Below, piece after piece: positions 24,485-32,028 of a DNA stretch of 34,153 bases (position 1 is the first letter of the stretch; every line of letters begins with the position of its first letter). The DNA is taken from contig CAZJPD010000006.1 in the NCBI GenBank assembly GCA_964547795.1, positions 1 through 34,153 of the forward strand, given 5' to 3'. The notes beneath the pieces were generated by a model. The model was not told the origin of the DNA. It worked only from the letters and a program-made list of their open reading frames with translations, and made no database searches. Both the position numbers and the translations under genes were made by a program. Source of the DNA: CAZJPD01 sp964547795 (GTDB taxonomy: Bacteria; Pseudomonadota; Alphaproteobacteria; Rickettsiales; Midichloriaceae).

Positions 24485-27400
24485 GTGCTTAACTACTTAA
24501 ATCACGAAAATAATCAAAATTTTGATGCTATAAAAATATCCATTGCAAGTCCAGAACAAATAAGATCATGGTCATTTGGTGAGGTAAAAAGACCTGATAC
24601 TGTAAATTACAGGACTATCAAACCAGAAAACGGTGGATTATTTTGTTCAAGAATATTTGGTCCAGTTAAAGATTATGAATGTCTCTGTGGAAAATATAAA
24701 AGGATGAAGTACAGAGGAACTGTATGTGAAAAATGTGGTGTCGAGGTAACAACTTCAAAAGTTAGAAGGGAAAGAATGGGGCATATAGAGTTAGCTACTC
24801 CAATAGTTCATATCTGGTTTTTAAGATCGTTGCCTTCCAGAATTTGCACCTTGTTGGGTATAAATCTAAAAAAAATAGAAAAAGTTTTATATTACGATTC
24901 TTACATAATATATGATCCGGGAATAACTAGCTTTGAATATGGGCAGTTGATTTCAGAAGAAGATTATTTTAAGGCCATTGAGCATTATGGTGAGGACAGT
25001 TTTCAAGCTGGAATAGGTGCTGAAGTTATCAAAAATATGTTGAAGAATATAAACCCGAAAGAAGAGAGAAAAAATCTAAGAGCAGAGTTGCCCAGAGCAA
25101 ATTCAGAGACTACTAGAAAGAAAATAGTAAGGAAACTTAAATTAATTGAGGATTTTCTAAAATCAAATAATAGACTGGAGTGGATGGTCTTGGATGTCCT
25201 TCCTGTCATACCTCCAGATTTAAGACCACTAGTTATGCTAGATGGAGGTAGGTTTGCAACATCTGATTTAAATGAATTATACAGGTCTGTATTAAACAGA
25301 AATAATAGGTTAAGCAGACTTATTGATCTTAAAGCTCCTGACATTATAATTCGCAATGAAAAAAGAATGTTGCAAGAAGCTGTAGATGCATTGTTTGATA
25401 ACAGTAGAAAAAGCAGAATTGTTAAAGCAACAAACAAAAGACCGTTAAAATCCTTATCAGATATGTTAAAGGGTAAACATGGTAGGTTTAGACAAAATCT
25501 ACTTGGTAAAAGGGTAGATTACTCAGGTAGGTCAGTGATTGTTGTAGGTCCTAAATTAAAATTGCATCAGTGTGGTTTGCCAAAAAAAATGGCTCTTGAA
25601 TTAATGAAGCCTTTTATATATTCAAAATTGGAGTTATATGGCATCTCTATTACCATCAAAGCTGCAAAAAAAATGGTAGAAGAAGAAAGACCTGAAGTAT
25701 GGGACATACTTGAAGAGGTTACCAAAGAACACCCTGTACTCTTAAATAGAGCCCCAACCCTTCATAGATTAGGAATTCAAGCTTTTGAACCAAAATTGAT
25801 TGAGGGTAAAGCAATTCAGTTACATCCTTTAGTTTGTGCTGCATTTAATGCAGATTTTGATGGGGACCAGATGGCTGTCCATATACCATTGTCAATAGAG
25901 GCACAGTTAGAGGTAAGAGTGCTAATGATGTCAACAAATAATATATTAAGTGCAACAAGTGGAGAACCTATTATTATTCCTACGCAGGACATGGTTTTAG
26001 GCATTTACTATTTATCTTTGGAATTTGAAAAACAAAAAGGAGAGGGGATGCTATTTTCAAATTTCAACGAGATAGAACATGCTATTAGTGCCGATAAATT
26101 ATCTATACATGCCAGAATAAAATTTAGAAATGAATATTATGATAAAAATGGAAAGGTTCAATACAGAATTGTTGAAACCACGGCTGGAAGATTATTTATA
26201 GCAAATCTTTTCCCTAAAGAATCAAGCATGAGTCTCGATCATGTCAACAAAACAATGATGATACAAGAGATAACGAACTTAGTTGATACAGTATATAGAA
26301 GTTGTGGACAGAAAAAAGCAATAGTATTTGCTGACCATCTGATGGAATTGGGTTTTAAATATGCTTGCAAATCTGGGATATCTATTGGCAAAGATGATAT
26401 AGTAGTCCCTAAAACCAAGAATATGCATATAAGCCGTACCTTTAAGAGAATTACAGAATATGAAGAGCAGTTCTCTGATGGTTTAATCACTACTCGTGAG
26501 AAATATAATAAGGCAGTAGATGAGTGGACAAAATGTACAGATAAAATTGCATCAGATATGATGAAAGAATTATTTGATCTTAATAATAAAAATAAAGAAA
26601 GGGGTTTTGAAGCCTTAAATAGTGTGTATATTATGGCACATTCAGGTGCAAGAGGTTCTCCAGCTCAAATGAAGCAATTAGCAGGCATGAGGGGTTTAAT
26701 GACAAAACCATCTGGCGAAATTATAGAAACCCCTATTATTTCAAATTTTAAGGAAGGTTTGAATGAGTTAGAGTATTTTATTTCTACTCATGGAGCAAGA
26801 AAGGGATTGGCAGATACAGCATTAAAAACCGCTAATTCAGGTTATTTAACTAGAAAGTTAGTAGATGTAGCACAAGATTGCATAGTAGTTGAGAAAGATT
26901 GCAAGACGAATGATTCTATATTGGTGAGGGAGAAAGTTGAAAGTGGAGAAGTAGTATTATCTTTGAGAGAGTCTGCATTAGGTAGAGTACTAGCTGAGGA
27001 TGTTTATTGTTCAGAGGGGGGTACTATCCTTGTTAAGAAAGGGGTATTAATTGATGAAGCTATTATGAAATTTTTAGAGGAAAATAAGGTAGAAGCATTG
27101 GGTATAAGGTCTGTCCTTACATGCAAAACTAAAGGTGGTGTTTGTAGTAAGTGTTATGGTAGAGACCTTGCTACGGGGCGAATAGTTGATTTGGGAGAGG
27201 CTGTGGGGGTAATAGCTGCCCAGTCTATTGGAGAGCCAGGAACCCAGTTGACTATGAAAACATTTCATATAGGTGGTGCTGCACAAAAAATAGCAAGTAA
27301 ATCCGATATTATTTCTTCTCATTCGGGAATAATCAATTTAAAAAACTTGTCTCTTATTGAAGATAATAAAGGCAATAAAATAAATATAAGTAGGAATTGT

Positions 27401-28591
27401 GAAGTTATGATAATTGATGGCATGAAAACTGAAAAATTCAAATCTAAAGTACCATATGGAGCAAAAGTTTATTTTGCTGATAATTCTAAAATTAGAGTTG
27501 GAGAGAAAATAGCTGAATGGGATCCCTTTACTCTTTCTATAATAACAGAAGTGGCAGGGTACGTTTCATTTGTAGACCCAAAAGATTCCATCTCTATAGA
27601 AGAAATACAAAATGATATGACAGGCATTACAAGCAGAATTGTAGTTGATAATCAACGAAGTATAAAGGATGCTAATTTAAGACCAAAAGTGGTGATTAAA
27701 GATAAGAATGGAAATACAGTTAAGTTGAGAAATGGTTCGGAAGCTGTATATTTTTTGCCTATTCATGCTGTTATTAGTGTAGTTGATAATCAGAAGGTTG
27801 AAGTGGGAGGTATATTAGCTCGGATACCTAAAAGCTCATCAAAGAGTAGAGATATTACTGGTGGGCTACCAAGAGTTGTAGAATTATTTGAAGCTCGGAT
27901 ACCTAAAAAGGTAGCTTTTTTAAGTGAAGTTGATGGTTACGTTGAATATGGTCAAGATCACAAATTCAAGAGAAAGCTTATTGTTAATCCTAAGGATGGA
28001 AGAAACAGTATAGAATATCTTATTCCAAGAGAAGTACATGTTACTGTTAATGAGGGAGATTTTGTACTGAAAGGTGATATGTTAGTGGAGGGCGACCCTT
28101 CACCTCATGATATATTGCGAATACTGGGTACAAAGGAGTTTGCAGACCATATGATTAATGAAGTGCAACAAGTATATAGATTACAAGGGGTAAAAATAAA
28201 TAATAAGCATGTAGAGGTAATACTGAAGCAAATACTTAAAAAGACTGAAATTACTGACCCAGGAGAAACAACATTTATGATAGGGGAGCATGTTAGCAAA
28301 GAATATTTTGAACAGATAAATGAACAGGCTAAAAAAGACGGATATAAACCAGCTAAGTCTATCGGCATATTACAGGGAATAACCAAAGCATCTCTTCAGA
28401 CTGATTCCTTCTTATCATCTGCATCATTCCAAGAAGCTGTAAAAGTGCTTACAGAAGCTTCAGTTTTAGGCAGAGTGGATACTTTACATGGATTAAAAGA
28501 AAATGTAATAGCTGGTAAGCTTATACCAGCAGGAACAGGGTTTTATATAAAACAATTAAGAGACAAGTATAAAGAAGACAATAACGCTTAA
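24485..28591 (+). CDS. rpoC: RNA polymerase beta' subunit
   Basis: Carries the active-site metal of RNA polymerase. The magnesium-binding NADFDGDQ lies at 455-462, with the three aspartates at 457, 459 and 461. The first zinc finger uses Cys66, Cys68, Cys81 and Cys84. The second includes CKTKGGVCSKCYGRDLATG, followed by the trigger-loop region IGEPGTQLTMKTFHIGG. The GTG start has GAGG about eight bases upstream, and the product is 1368 aa, which is normal. It is 39 bases from rpoB and the last gene of the cluster. Confidence 0.98.
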   Translation: MLNYLNHENNQNFDAIKISIASPEQIRSWSFGEVKRPDTVNYRTIKPENGGLFCSRIFGPVKDYECLCGKYKRMKYRGTVCEKCGVEVTTSKVRRERMGHIELATPIVHIWFLRSLPSRICTLLGINLKKIEKVLYYDSYIIYDPGITSFEYGQLISEEDYFKAIEHYGEDSFQAGIGAEVIKNMLKNINPKEERKNLRAELPRANSETTRKKIVRKLKLIEDFLKSNNRLEWMVLDVLPVIPPDLRPLVMLDGGRFATSDLNELYRSVLNRNNRLSRLIDLKAPDIIIRNEKRMLQEAVDALFDNSRKSRIVKATNKRPLKSLSDMLKGKHGRFRQNLLGKRVDYSGRSVIVVGPKLKLHQCGLPKKMALELMKPFIYSKLELYGISITIKAAKKMVEEERPEVWDILEEVTKEHPVLLNRAPTLHRLGIQAFEPKLIEGKAIQLHPLVCAAFNADFDGDQMAVHIPLSIEAQLEVRVLMMSTNNILSATSGEPIIIPTQDMVLGIYYLSLEFEKQKGEGMLFSNFNEIEHAISADKLSIHARIKFRNEYYDKNGKVQYRIVETTAGRLFIANLFPKESSMSLDHVNKTMMIQEITNLVDTVYRSCGQKKAIVFADHLMELGFKYACKSGISIGKDDIVVPKTKNMHISRTFKRITEYEEQFSDGLITTREKYNKAVDEWTKCTDKIASDMMKELFDLNNKNKERGFEALNSVYIMAHSGARGSPAQMKQLAGMRGLMTKPSGEIIETPIISNFKEGLNELEYFISTHGARKGLADTALKTANSGYLTRKLVDVAQDCIVVEKDCKTNDSILVREKVESGEVVLSLRESALGRVLAEDVYCSEGGTILVKKGVLIDEAIMKFLEENKVEALGIRSVLTCKTKGGVCSKCYGRDLATGRIVDLGEAVGVIAAQSIGEPGTQLTMKTFHIGGAAQKIASKSDIISSHSGIINLKNLSLIEDNKGNKINISRNCEVMIIDGMKTEKFKSKVPYGAKVYFADNSKIRVGEKIAEWDPFTLSIITEVAGYVSFVDPKDSISIEEIQNDMTGITSRIVVDNQRSIKDANLRPKVVIKDKNGNTVKLRNGSEAVYFLPIHAVISVVDNQKVEVGGILARIPKSSSKSRDITGGLPRVVELFEARIPKKVAFLSEVDGYVEYGQDHKFKRKLIVNPKDGRNSIEYLIPREVHVTVNEGDFVLKGDMLVEGDPSPHDILRILGTKEFADHMINEVQQVYRLQGVKINNKHVEVILKQILKKTEITDPGETTFMIGEHVSKEYFEQINEQAKKDGYKPAKSIGILQGITKASLQTDSFLSSASFQEAVKVLTEASVLGRVDTLHGLKENVIAGKLIPAGTGFYIKQLRDKYKEDNNA

Positions 28592-28621
28592 AACTGGAGA
28601 AATAATTTCAACTTTCTCGAA

Positions 28622-28638
28622 GTATTGTTGCATAATAC
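28622..28638 (+). terminator. Weak hairpin after rpoC
   Basis: GTATT at 28622-28626 pairs with AATAC at 28634-28638 across a seven-base loop in the 146-base gap between rpoC and sufC. The stem is short and there is no U-tract, so its role as the end of the rpo transcript is uncertain. Confidence 0.2.
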
Positions 28639-28737
28639 CAACTACCAAAAATAAATTGATTAAAGAAGGCAATGGTGGGAAGGAGAAAAGAAGATGGTAT
28701 AGTAAATTGATAAACTTAAGATAAATTTCAGAAAATC

Positions 28738-29502
28738 ATGTTATTAGAAATCTCAAAGTTAAAAGTCAATGTAAGTAATAAGGAAATTATCAAGTCGTTA
28801 AACTTAAAGGTTAAGCTTGGCGAAGTACACGCAATTATGGGACCGAATGGTACAGGAAAAAGTACTTTGGCAAATGTTATCGCTGGCAAAAGTGGTTATC
28901 AAGTTTTAGATGGAAAGGTTGGATATAATGGTAAGAATATAAAGGACATGGATATTGATGAGCGTGCACGTTTAGGTATATTCATGTCCTTTCAGTATCC
29001 AGTGGAAATACCAGGGGTTGATTGGAGTAGTTTTTTAAAAGCATCAGTGAATGCGGTTAGAAAACAGAATAATGAGGAGGAAATAGATACAATAGCTTTT
29101 TTAAAAGATTTAAAGGAAAAAGCATCATTTCTTGGAATAGATGAAAGCTTTCTAAAACGTTCTGTGAATCATGGATTTTCTGGTGGTGAAAAGAAAAAAT
29201 TTGAAGTATTGCAAATGCTAATGTTAAAGCCAAAACTCGTCATACTGGATGAAGTTGATTCAGGGCTTGATGTGGATGTTTTAAAGATAATGTCAAAAAA
29301 CATCAGGAAGTATCATAACAAAAACAATGCTATTATTATTATCACTCATTACCAAAGGCTTTTAGATTATATTACTCCAGATTATGTACATATTTTCTAT
29401 GACGGAAAGATTGTAAAATCAAGCGATAAACAGATTGCTAAGCAAGTTGAGCTTGAAGGATATGATGGACTACTAAATTCATTATGGACAAACACACATT
29501 AG
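28738..29502 (+). CDS. sufC: Fe-S cluster assembly ATPase SufC
   Basis: ABC-type ATPase of the SufBCD scaffold that builds iron-sulfur clusters in the cytoplasm. Walker A GPNGTGKST lies at 35-43, the signature FSGGEKKK at 147-154, and Walker B LVILDEVDSGLD at 167-178. The 'EKKKFEVLQM' and 'SGLDVDVLK' variants are typical of SufC rather than transporter ATPases. Length is 254 aa. The ATG has no obvious Shine-Dalgarno. It overlaps sufD by 19 bases in another frame. SufB and SufS are not adjacent. Confidence 0.95.
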   Translation: MLLEISKLKVNVSNKEIIKSLNLKVKLGEVHAIMGPNGTGKSTLANVIAGKSGYQVLDGKVGYNGKNIKDMDIDERARLGIFMSFQYPVEIPGVDWSSFLKASVNAVRKQNNEEEIDTIAFLKDLKEKASFLGIDESFLKRSVNHGFSGGEKKKFEVLQMLMLKPKLVILDEVDSGLDVDVLKIMSKNIRKYHNKNNAIIIITHYQRLLDYITPDYVHIFYDGKIVKSSDKQIAKQVELEGYDGLLNSLWTNTH

Positions 29503-30695
29503 ATAGGTTTAGAAAACTAGCCACTCAAACATTAGCATGTAAAGAAAAACCTACAAAAAGGCATGAGGAGTGGCGACATTCTGATTTAAAATTACTGAAA
29601 ATGGGTGATAGTACAATTAAAACCATAGATGAAAAAGTTTTTCTTTCATTAGATGAAAGGTGTTATAATGTTTTTTTAGTTAACGGAAAGCTAGATAAGA
29701 ACAAGTCCATTTTGCCAAAAGCTGGAGTTAGAATATATGAGGCTAACGATCAAGAATTTATAGATGAGTTATTTAAGATTGATTTAAAAAACGGGTTTGA
29801 TAATAAATATCAGGTTTTACAAAGTTACTCTAAAATGAAATACGGGATTTTGATAAATATTACTCAAGATTTAGATAAACCATTGAAAATATGTTATTTC
29901 AACACTGGTAACCATCATATTACCTTTGTAAAGATAGGAAAAGAAGTAGGTGCAAAACTTTATGAAGAATTTGTTCAATATGGGGATAGGCAAGGCTACC
30001 TAGACCAAGTTACAAAAATTGAGTTGAGTGAAAACTCCACTTGTAAACATTTTAAACAGCATAATTTTACAGGAGGTGTACATTTTCTCTATTCAAGCAA
30101 GATAGTTTGCAAAGAATACTCACAATATGATAACTACATATTAAATATGGGGTGTAAATCTTACAGGCAGGATGTTGAATGCTACCTACAGGGCAAAAGG
30201 GCATCTGGTAATTTTTATGGAGTTGCTATTGGTAAGGGACAAGAAACTTATAATATGGTTTTAAAAATAGAGCATCAAAGTTCTTATACCACTAGTACAC
30301 AACATTATAATCAGGTACTTGTAGATAAATCTCATGGTTCTTTTATCAGTAATACGAAAATATTAAAGTTTCTCAATGGCGTTAAGGTATGTCAATTGAA
30401 TAAAAACTTACTTTTGGACAAAAAAACAAAGTCATTTTCTAAACCTGAGCTTGATATACATTCCGATGATGTTGTTTGCTCTCATGGTGCAACAGTTGGC
30501 AGTATTGATGAGGATACTGTATATTATCTTAAATCTCGTGGAATTGATAAACAGACAGCTGAGAAATTGATTGTACAAGGATTTTTAAAAGCTGTATTTG
30601 AGGATAAAGGGTTAGAAAATGAGGATTATAAAAGATTAACTCATCAAATTGCAAATCATACTTCAGATTCTCACATAAAAGTTCAAATTGATTAA
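29484..30695 (+). CDS. sufD: Fe-S cluster assembly protein SufD
   Basis: Scaffold partner of SufB and SufC. The 403-residue protein ends in the family's conserved region: HNHL-like beta-helix repeats, DIHSDDVVCSHGATVGSIDEDTVYYLKSRGI, then EKLIVQGFLKAVFE. The N-terminus KRHEEWRHSDLKLL matches the 'EeWRyt.l' motif of SufB/SufD proteins. I favour SufD over SufB because it is short and lacks SufB-type cysteine motifs. The start overlaps sufC by 19 bases, giving tight coupling. Confidence 0.9.
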   Translation: MDKHTLDRFRKLATQTLACKEKPTKRHEEWRHSDLKLLKMGDSTIKTIDEKVFLSLDERCYNVFLVNGKLDKNKSILPKAGVRIYEANDQEFIDELFKIDLKNGFDNKYQVLQSYSKMKYGILINITQDLDKPLKICYFNTGNHHITFVKIGKEVGAKLYEEFVQYGDRQGYLDQVTKIELSENSTCKHFKQHNFTGGVHFLYSSKIVCKEYSQYDNYILNMGCKSYRQDVECYLQGKRASGNFYGVAIGKGQETYNMVLKIEHQSSYTTSTQHYNQVLVDKSHGSFISNTKILKFLNGVKVCQLNKNLLLDKKTKSFSKPELDIHSDDVVCSHGATVGSIDEDTVYYLKSRGIDKQTAEKLIVQGFLKAVFEDKGLENEDYKRLTHQIANHTSDSHIKVQID

Positions 30696-30806
30696 AAGCA
30701 AGAATCCAGTTTCTGATGCTGACTTGTTTACCAAATCTCAATAACGGATAAGAAGAGTGTGAAGATAGGAGTGCAAAGTGTACGAGAATCCTTACGAGAA
30801 AAGGAA

Positions 30807-30849
30807 TAAGCAATTCAACCTACCAGCTTCAGCTGGTTGTTATTGCTTA
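30807..30849. terminator. Long imperfect hairpin between convergent sufD and tRNA-Met
   Basis: TAAGCAA (30807-30813) pairs with TTGCTTA (30843-30849). Inside it, ACCAGC pairs with GCTGGT around a TTCA loop, with a small internal loop between the two stems. It lies between sufD (plus) and a tRNA (minus), where a bidirectional terminator would be expected. No clean U-tract follows on either strand. Confidence 0.5.
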
Positions 30850-30864
30850 ATATAGCACGTGCTG

Positions 30865-30941
30865 TGGTAGCGAAGGAGGGACTCGAACCCCCGACACGTG
30901 GATTATGATTCCACTGCTCTAACCAGCTGAGCTACTCCGCC
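30865..30941 (-). tRNA. tRNA-Met (CAT), probably the elongator
   Basis: The reverse strand folds into a complete 77-nt cloverleaf. Acceptor GGCGGAG pairs with CTTCGCT (G-U pairs at positions 1 and 5), and the D arm contains AGCTCAGCTGGTTAGAGC. The anticodon stem GTGGA/TCCAC holds loop ATCATAA with anticodon CAT, the T arm is GGGGGTTCGAGTCCCTC, and CCA is encoded. It closely resembles alphaproteobacterial elongator tRNA-Met. A lysidine-modified tRNA-Ile with the same anticodon is the alternative. Confidence 0.92.
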
Positions 30942-30978
30942 ACATAATAAGCTAGTTTAGCTAGTTAATAACAACTAA

Positions 30979-31005
30979 TAGCTAAAAAACAATAAATTTT
31001 AGCTA
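30979..31005. repeat. Perfect 9-bp inverted repeat upstream of tRNA-Met
   Basis: TAGCTAAAA and TTTTAGCTA are exact complements around a 9-base loop. Two more TAGCTA-type motifs lie between this hairpin and the tRNA 5' end. It may be part of tRNA promoter architecture or simple AT-rich repetition. Confidence 0.4.
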
Positions 31006-31100
31006 TATCATATGTTATTTTAAGATACTTACACAGATTAACTTATCATCACTAAGAAGTAATAGTGACTGTGGCGATTTAGCTACACCCCATATAAACT

Positions 31101-31149
31101 TGGATTGTTACATCCACTGTTGTGGACTCACAATGACAAGATAATGACA
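31101..31149. repeat. Decayed copy of a dispersed palindromic repeat
   Basis: TGGATTGTTACATCCACT followed by GTTGTGGACTCACAATGAC has the layout of the 'GGATTGCCACG...CGCAATGACG' repeats scattered in Rickettsiales and other genomes. It has an internal TCCAC-TGTT-GTGGA hairpin. It is degenerate, so the match is by pattern, not identity. Confidence 0.4.
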
Positions 31150-31275
31150 AATATATAGTAATACCTATATCCTCATGTCCTATACTATACTTAGGTAATA
31201 GAAATTAATTATTGTTTTTATAGACTATGAAGAATAACATAAGTAAGAAGATATGGGTAGTATAAGTATTGAGTT

Positions 31276-31581
31276 ATGAAAAGGTTTAAAATACCATGTG
31301 TATTTGAGGGAAGTACATCTCCTGTTACATTTTATATTGGTAATCCTGAGAAAGAACACCATCCAACTCAATTCCAAGCCGATTGGCTTTCCAAAGAAAG
31401 AGGAGGAACAGTACCCCCAGATATTATGCAAAGCCTAGAAGAATTAAAGGTATTATCTGAAAAAAATGGTGTACCTTTTGAGGAATTGTGTTCTTATGCT
31501 TTGGAATCCATACAGACCAGCCAATCCTTAAAACAGAGTACAGAAGATAAGAAAATCAATGATAAGAAGGTTGGTCAATAA
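31276..31581 (+). CDS. DUF2610-like small protein of unknown function
   Basis: A 101-residue soluble protein. Residues 1-22 (MKRFKIPCVFEG...FYIGNP) and 30-80 (HP..FQADWLSKERGGTVPP, then SLEELKVLSEKNGVPFEELC) match my memory of the DUF2610 family. That family is found mainly in Rickettsiales and has no known function. The last 20 residues are polar and Lys-rich. No signal peptide or membrane segment is seen. The gene stands alone, flanked on both sides by long non-coding stretches with degenerate repeats. ATG is the likely start, with no strong Shine-Dalgarno. Confidence 0.75.
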   Translation: MKRFKIPCVFEGSTSPVTFYIGNPEKEHHPTQFQADWLSKERGGTVPPDIMQSLEELKVLSEKNGVPFEELCSYALESIQTSQSLKQSTEDKKINDKKVGQ

Positions 31582-31685
31582 GCCTTCCGAAGATTATAGT
31601 ATCACGATTGCCAACGACCTAAACAACAGTTCTCCTTGTACTATAGCATATACCACTAAAATATAGACATTATGCAATATATTTT

Positions 31686-31842
31686 CGTCATTGCGATCCT
31701 ACAACAGTAAGCATGGCAATCTATCTTTGTATGGGCATATTTATGGGTCACCACGATCGCTGTTGCTCCCTCATGATGACGACTTAATTTATGTTTGCTC
31801 CTTCATGATAACGGATTATGCAGATTTCTTCATGATAGCATG
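31686..31842. repeat. Degenerate CGTCATTGCGA-type palindromic repeat cluster
   Basis: The left arm begins CGTCATTGCGATCC and ends ATGGCAATC (31686-31720). An opposite-facing arm (GGTCACCACGATCGC to CATGATGACG) follows at 31745-31781. The unit TTGCTCC(C/T)TCATGATgACG is then repeated, less and less exactly, at 31794-31814 and 31823-31842. The first arm is the familiar opening of dispersed palindromic repeats in Rickettsiales-like genomes. Confidence 0.5.
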
Positions 31843-31891
31843 TGGTTAAAGGAGCTAGAATTGGGGGTTTAAGGGGCATGATGATCGCCTC

Positions 31892-31920
31892 TTGACCATT
31901 TTTGGAATTTAACTTAGACT
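31892..31920 (+). promoter_or_regulatory. Sigma-70-type promoter for tRNA-Cys
   Basis: TTGACC (31892-31897) and TAGACT (31915-31920) are separated by 17 bases. This is the best-spaced promoter in the window, and it ends ten bases before the tRNA 5' end. Confidence 0.6.
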
Positions 31921-31930
31921 GATTTGCATT

Positions 31931-32002
31931 GGCCGAGTAGCAAAGTGGTAATGCAGCGGATTGCAAATCCGCTATATACCAGTTCGATTCTGGTCTCGGC
32001 CT
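31931..32002 (+). tRNA. tRNA-Cys (GCA)
   Basis: The acceptor stem GGCCGAG/CTCGGCC is perfect. The anticodon stem GCGGA/TCCGC holds loop TTGCAAA with anticodon GCA, and the T arm is ACCAGTTCGATTCTGGT. The discriminator is T, as universal for tRNA-Cys. The next bases are CAA, so CCA is not encoded and must be added by nucleotidyltransferase, unlike the tRNA-Met in this window. Confidence 0.93.
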
Positions 32003-32028
32003 CAAGCCAATTTGTTGTATATGGATAA

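Larger units (their letters stand above)
30942..31275. other. Non-coding stretch upstream of the DUF2610-like gene
   Basis: These 334 bases hold no convincing gene. Near the left end TAGCTA motifs recur, including a perfect 9-bp inverted repeat (TAGCTAAAA at 30979-30987, TTTTAGCTA at 30997-31005). A decayed dispersed-repeat copy lies at 31101-31149. The rest is AT-rich with nothing recognisable. Confidence 0.5.
31582..31930. other. Non-coding stretch with degenerate repeats before tRNA-Cys
   Basis: These 349 bases hold two arms of a decayed palindromic repeat (31686-31722 and 31745-31781), further partial copies at 31794-31814 and 31823-31842, and the tRNA-Cys promoter at 31892-31920. I see no gene. 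A minus-strand reading frame here crosses the antisense of the tRNA and is a known type of artefact. Confidence 0.55.

Noticed and set aside
30529..30813. Minus-strand frame over the end of sufD
   Set aside because: It is mostly antisense to the conserved C-terminus of SufD and has no features of its own.
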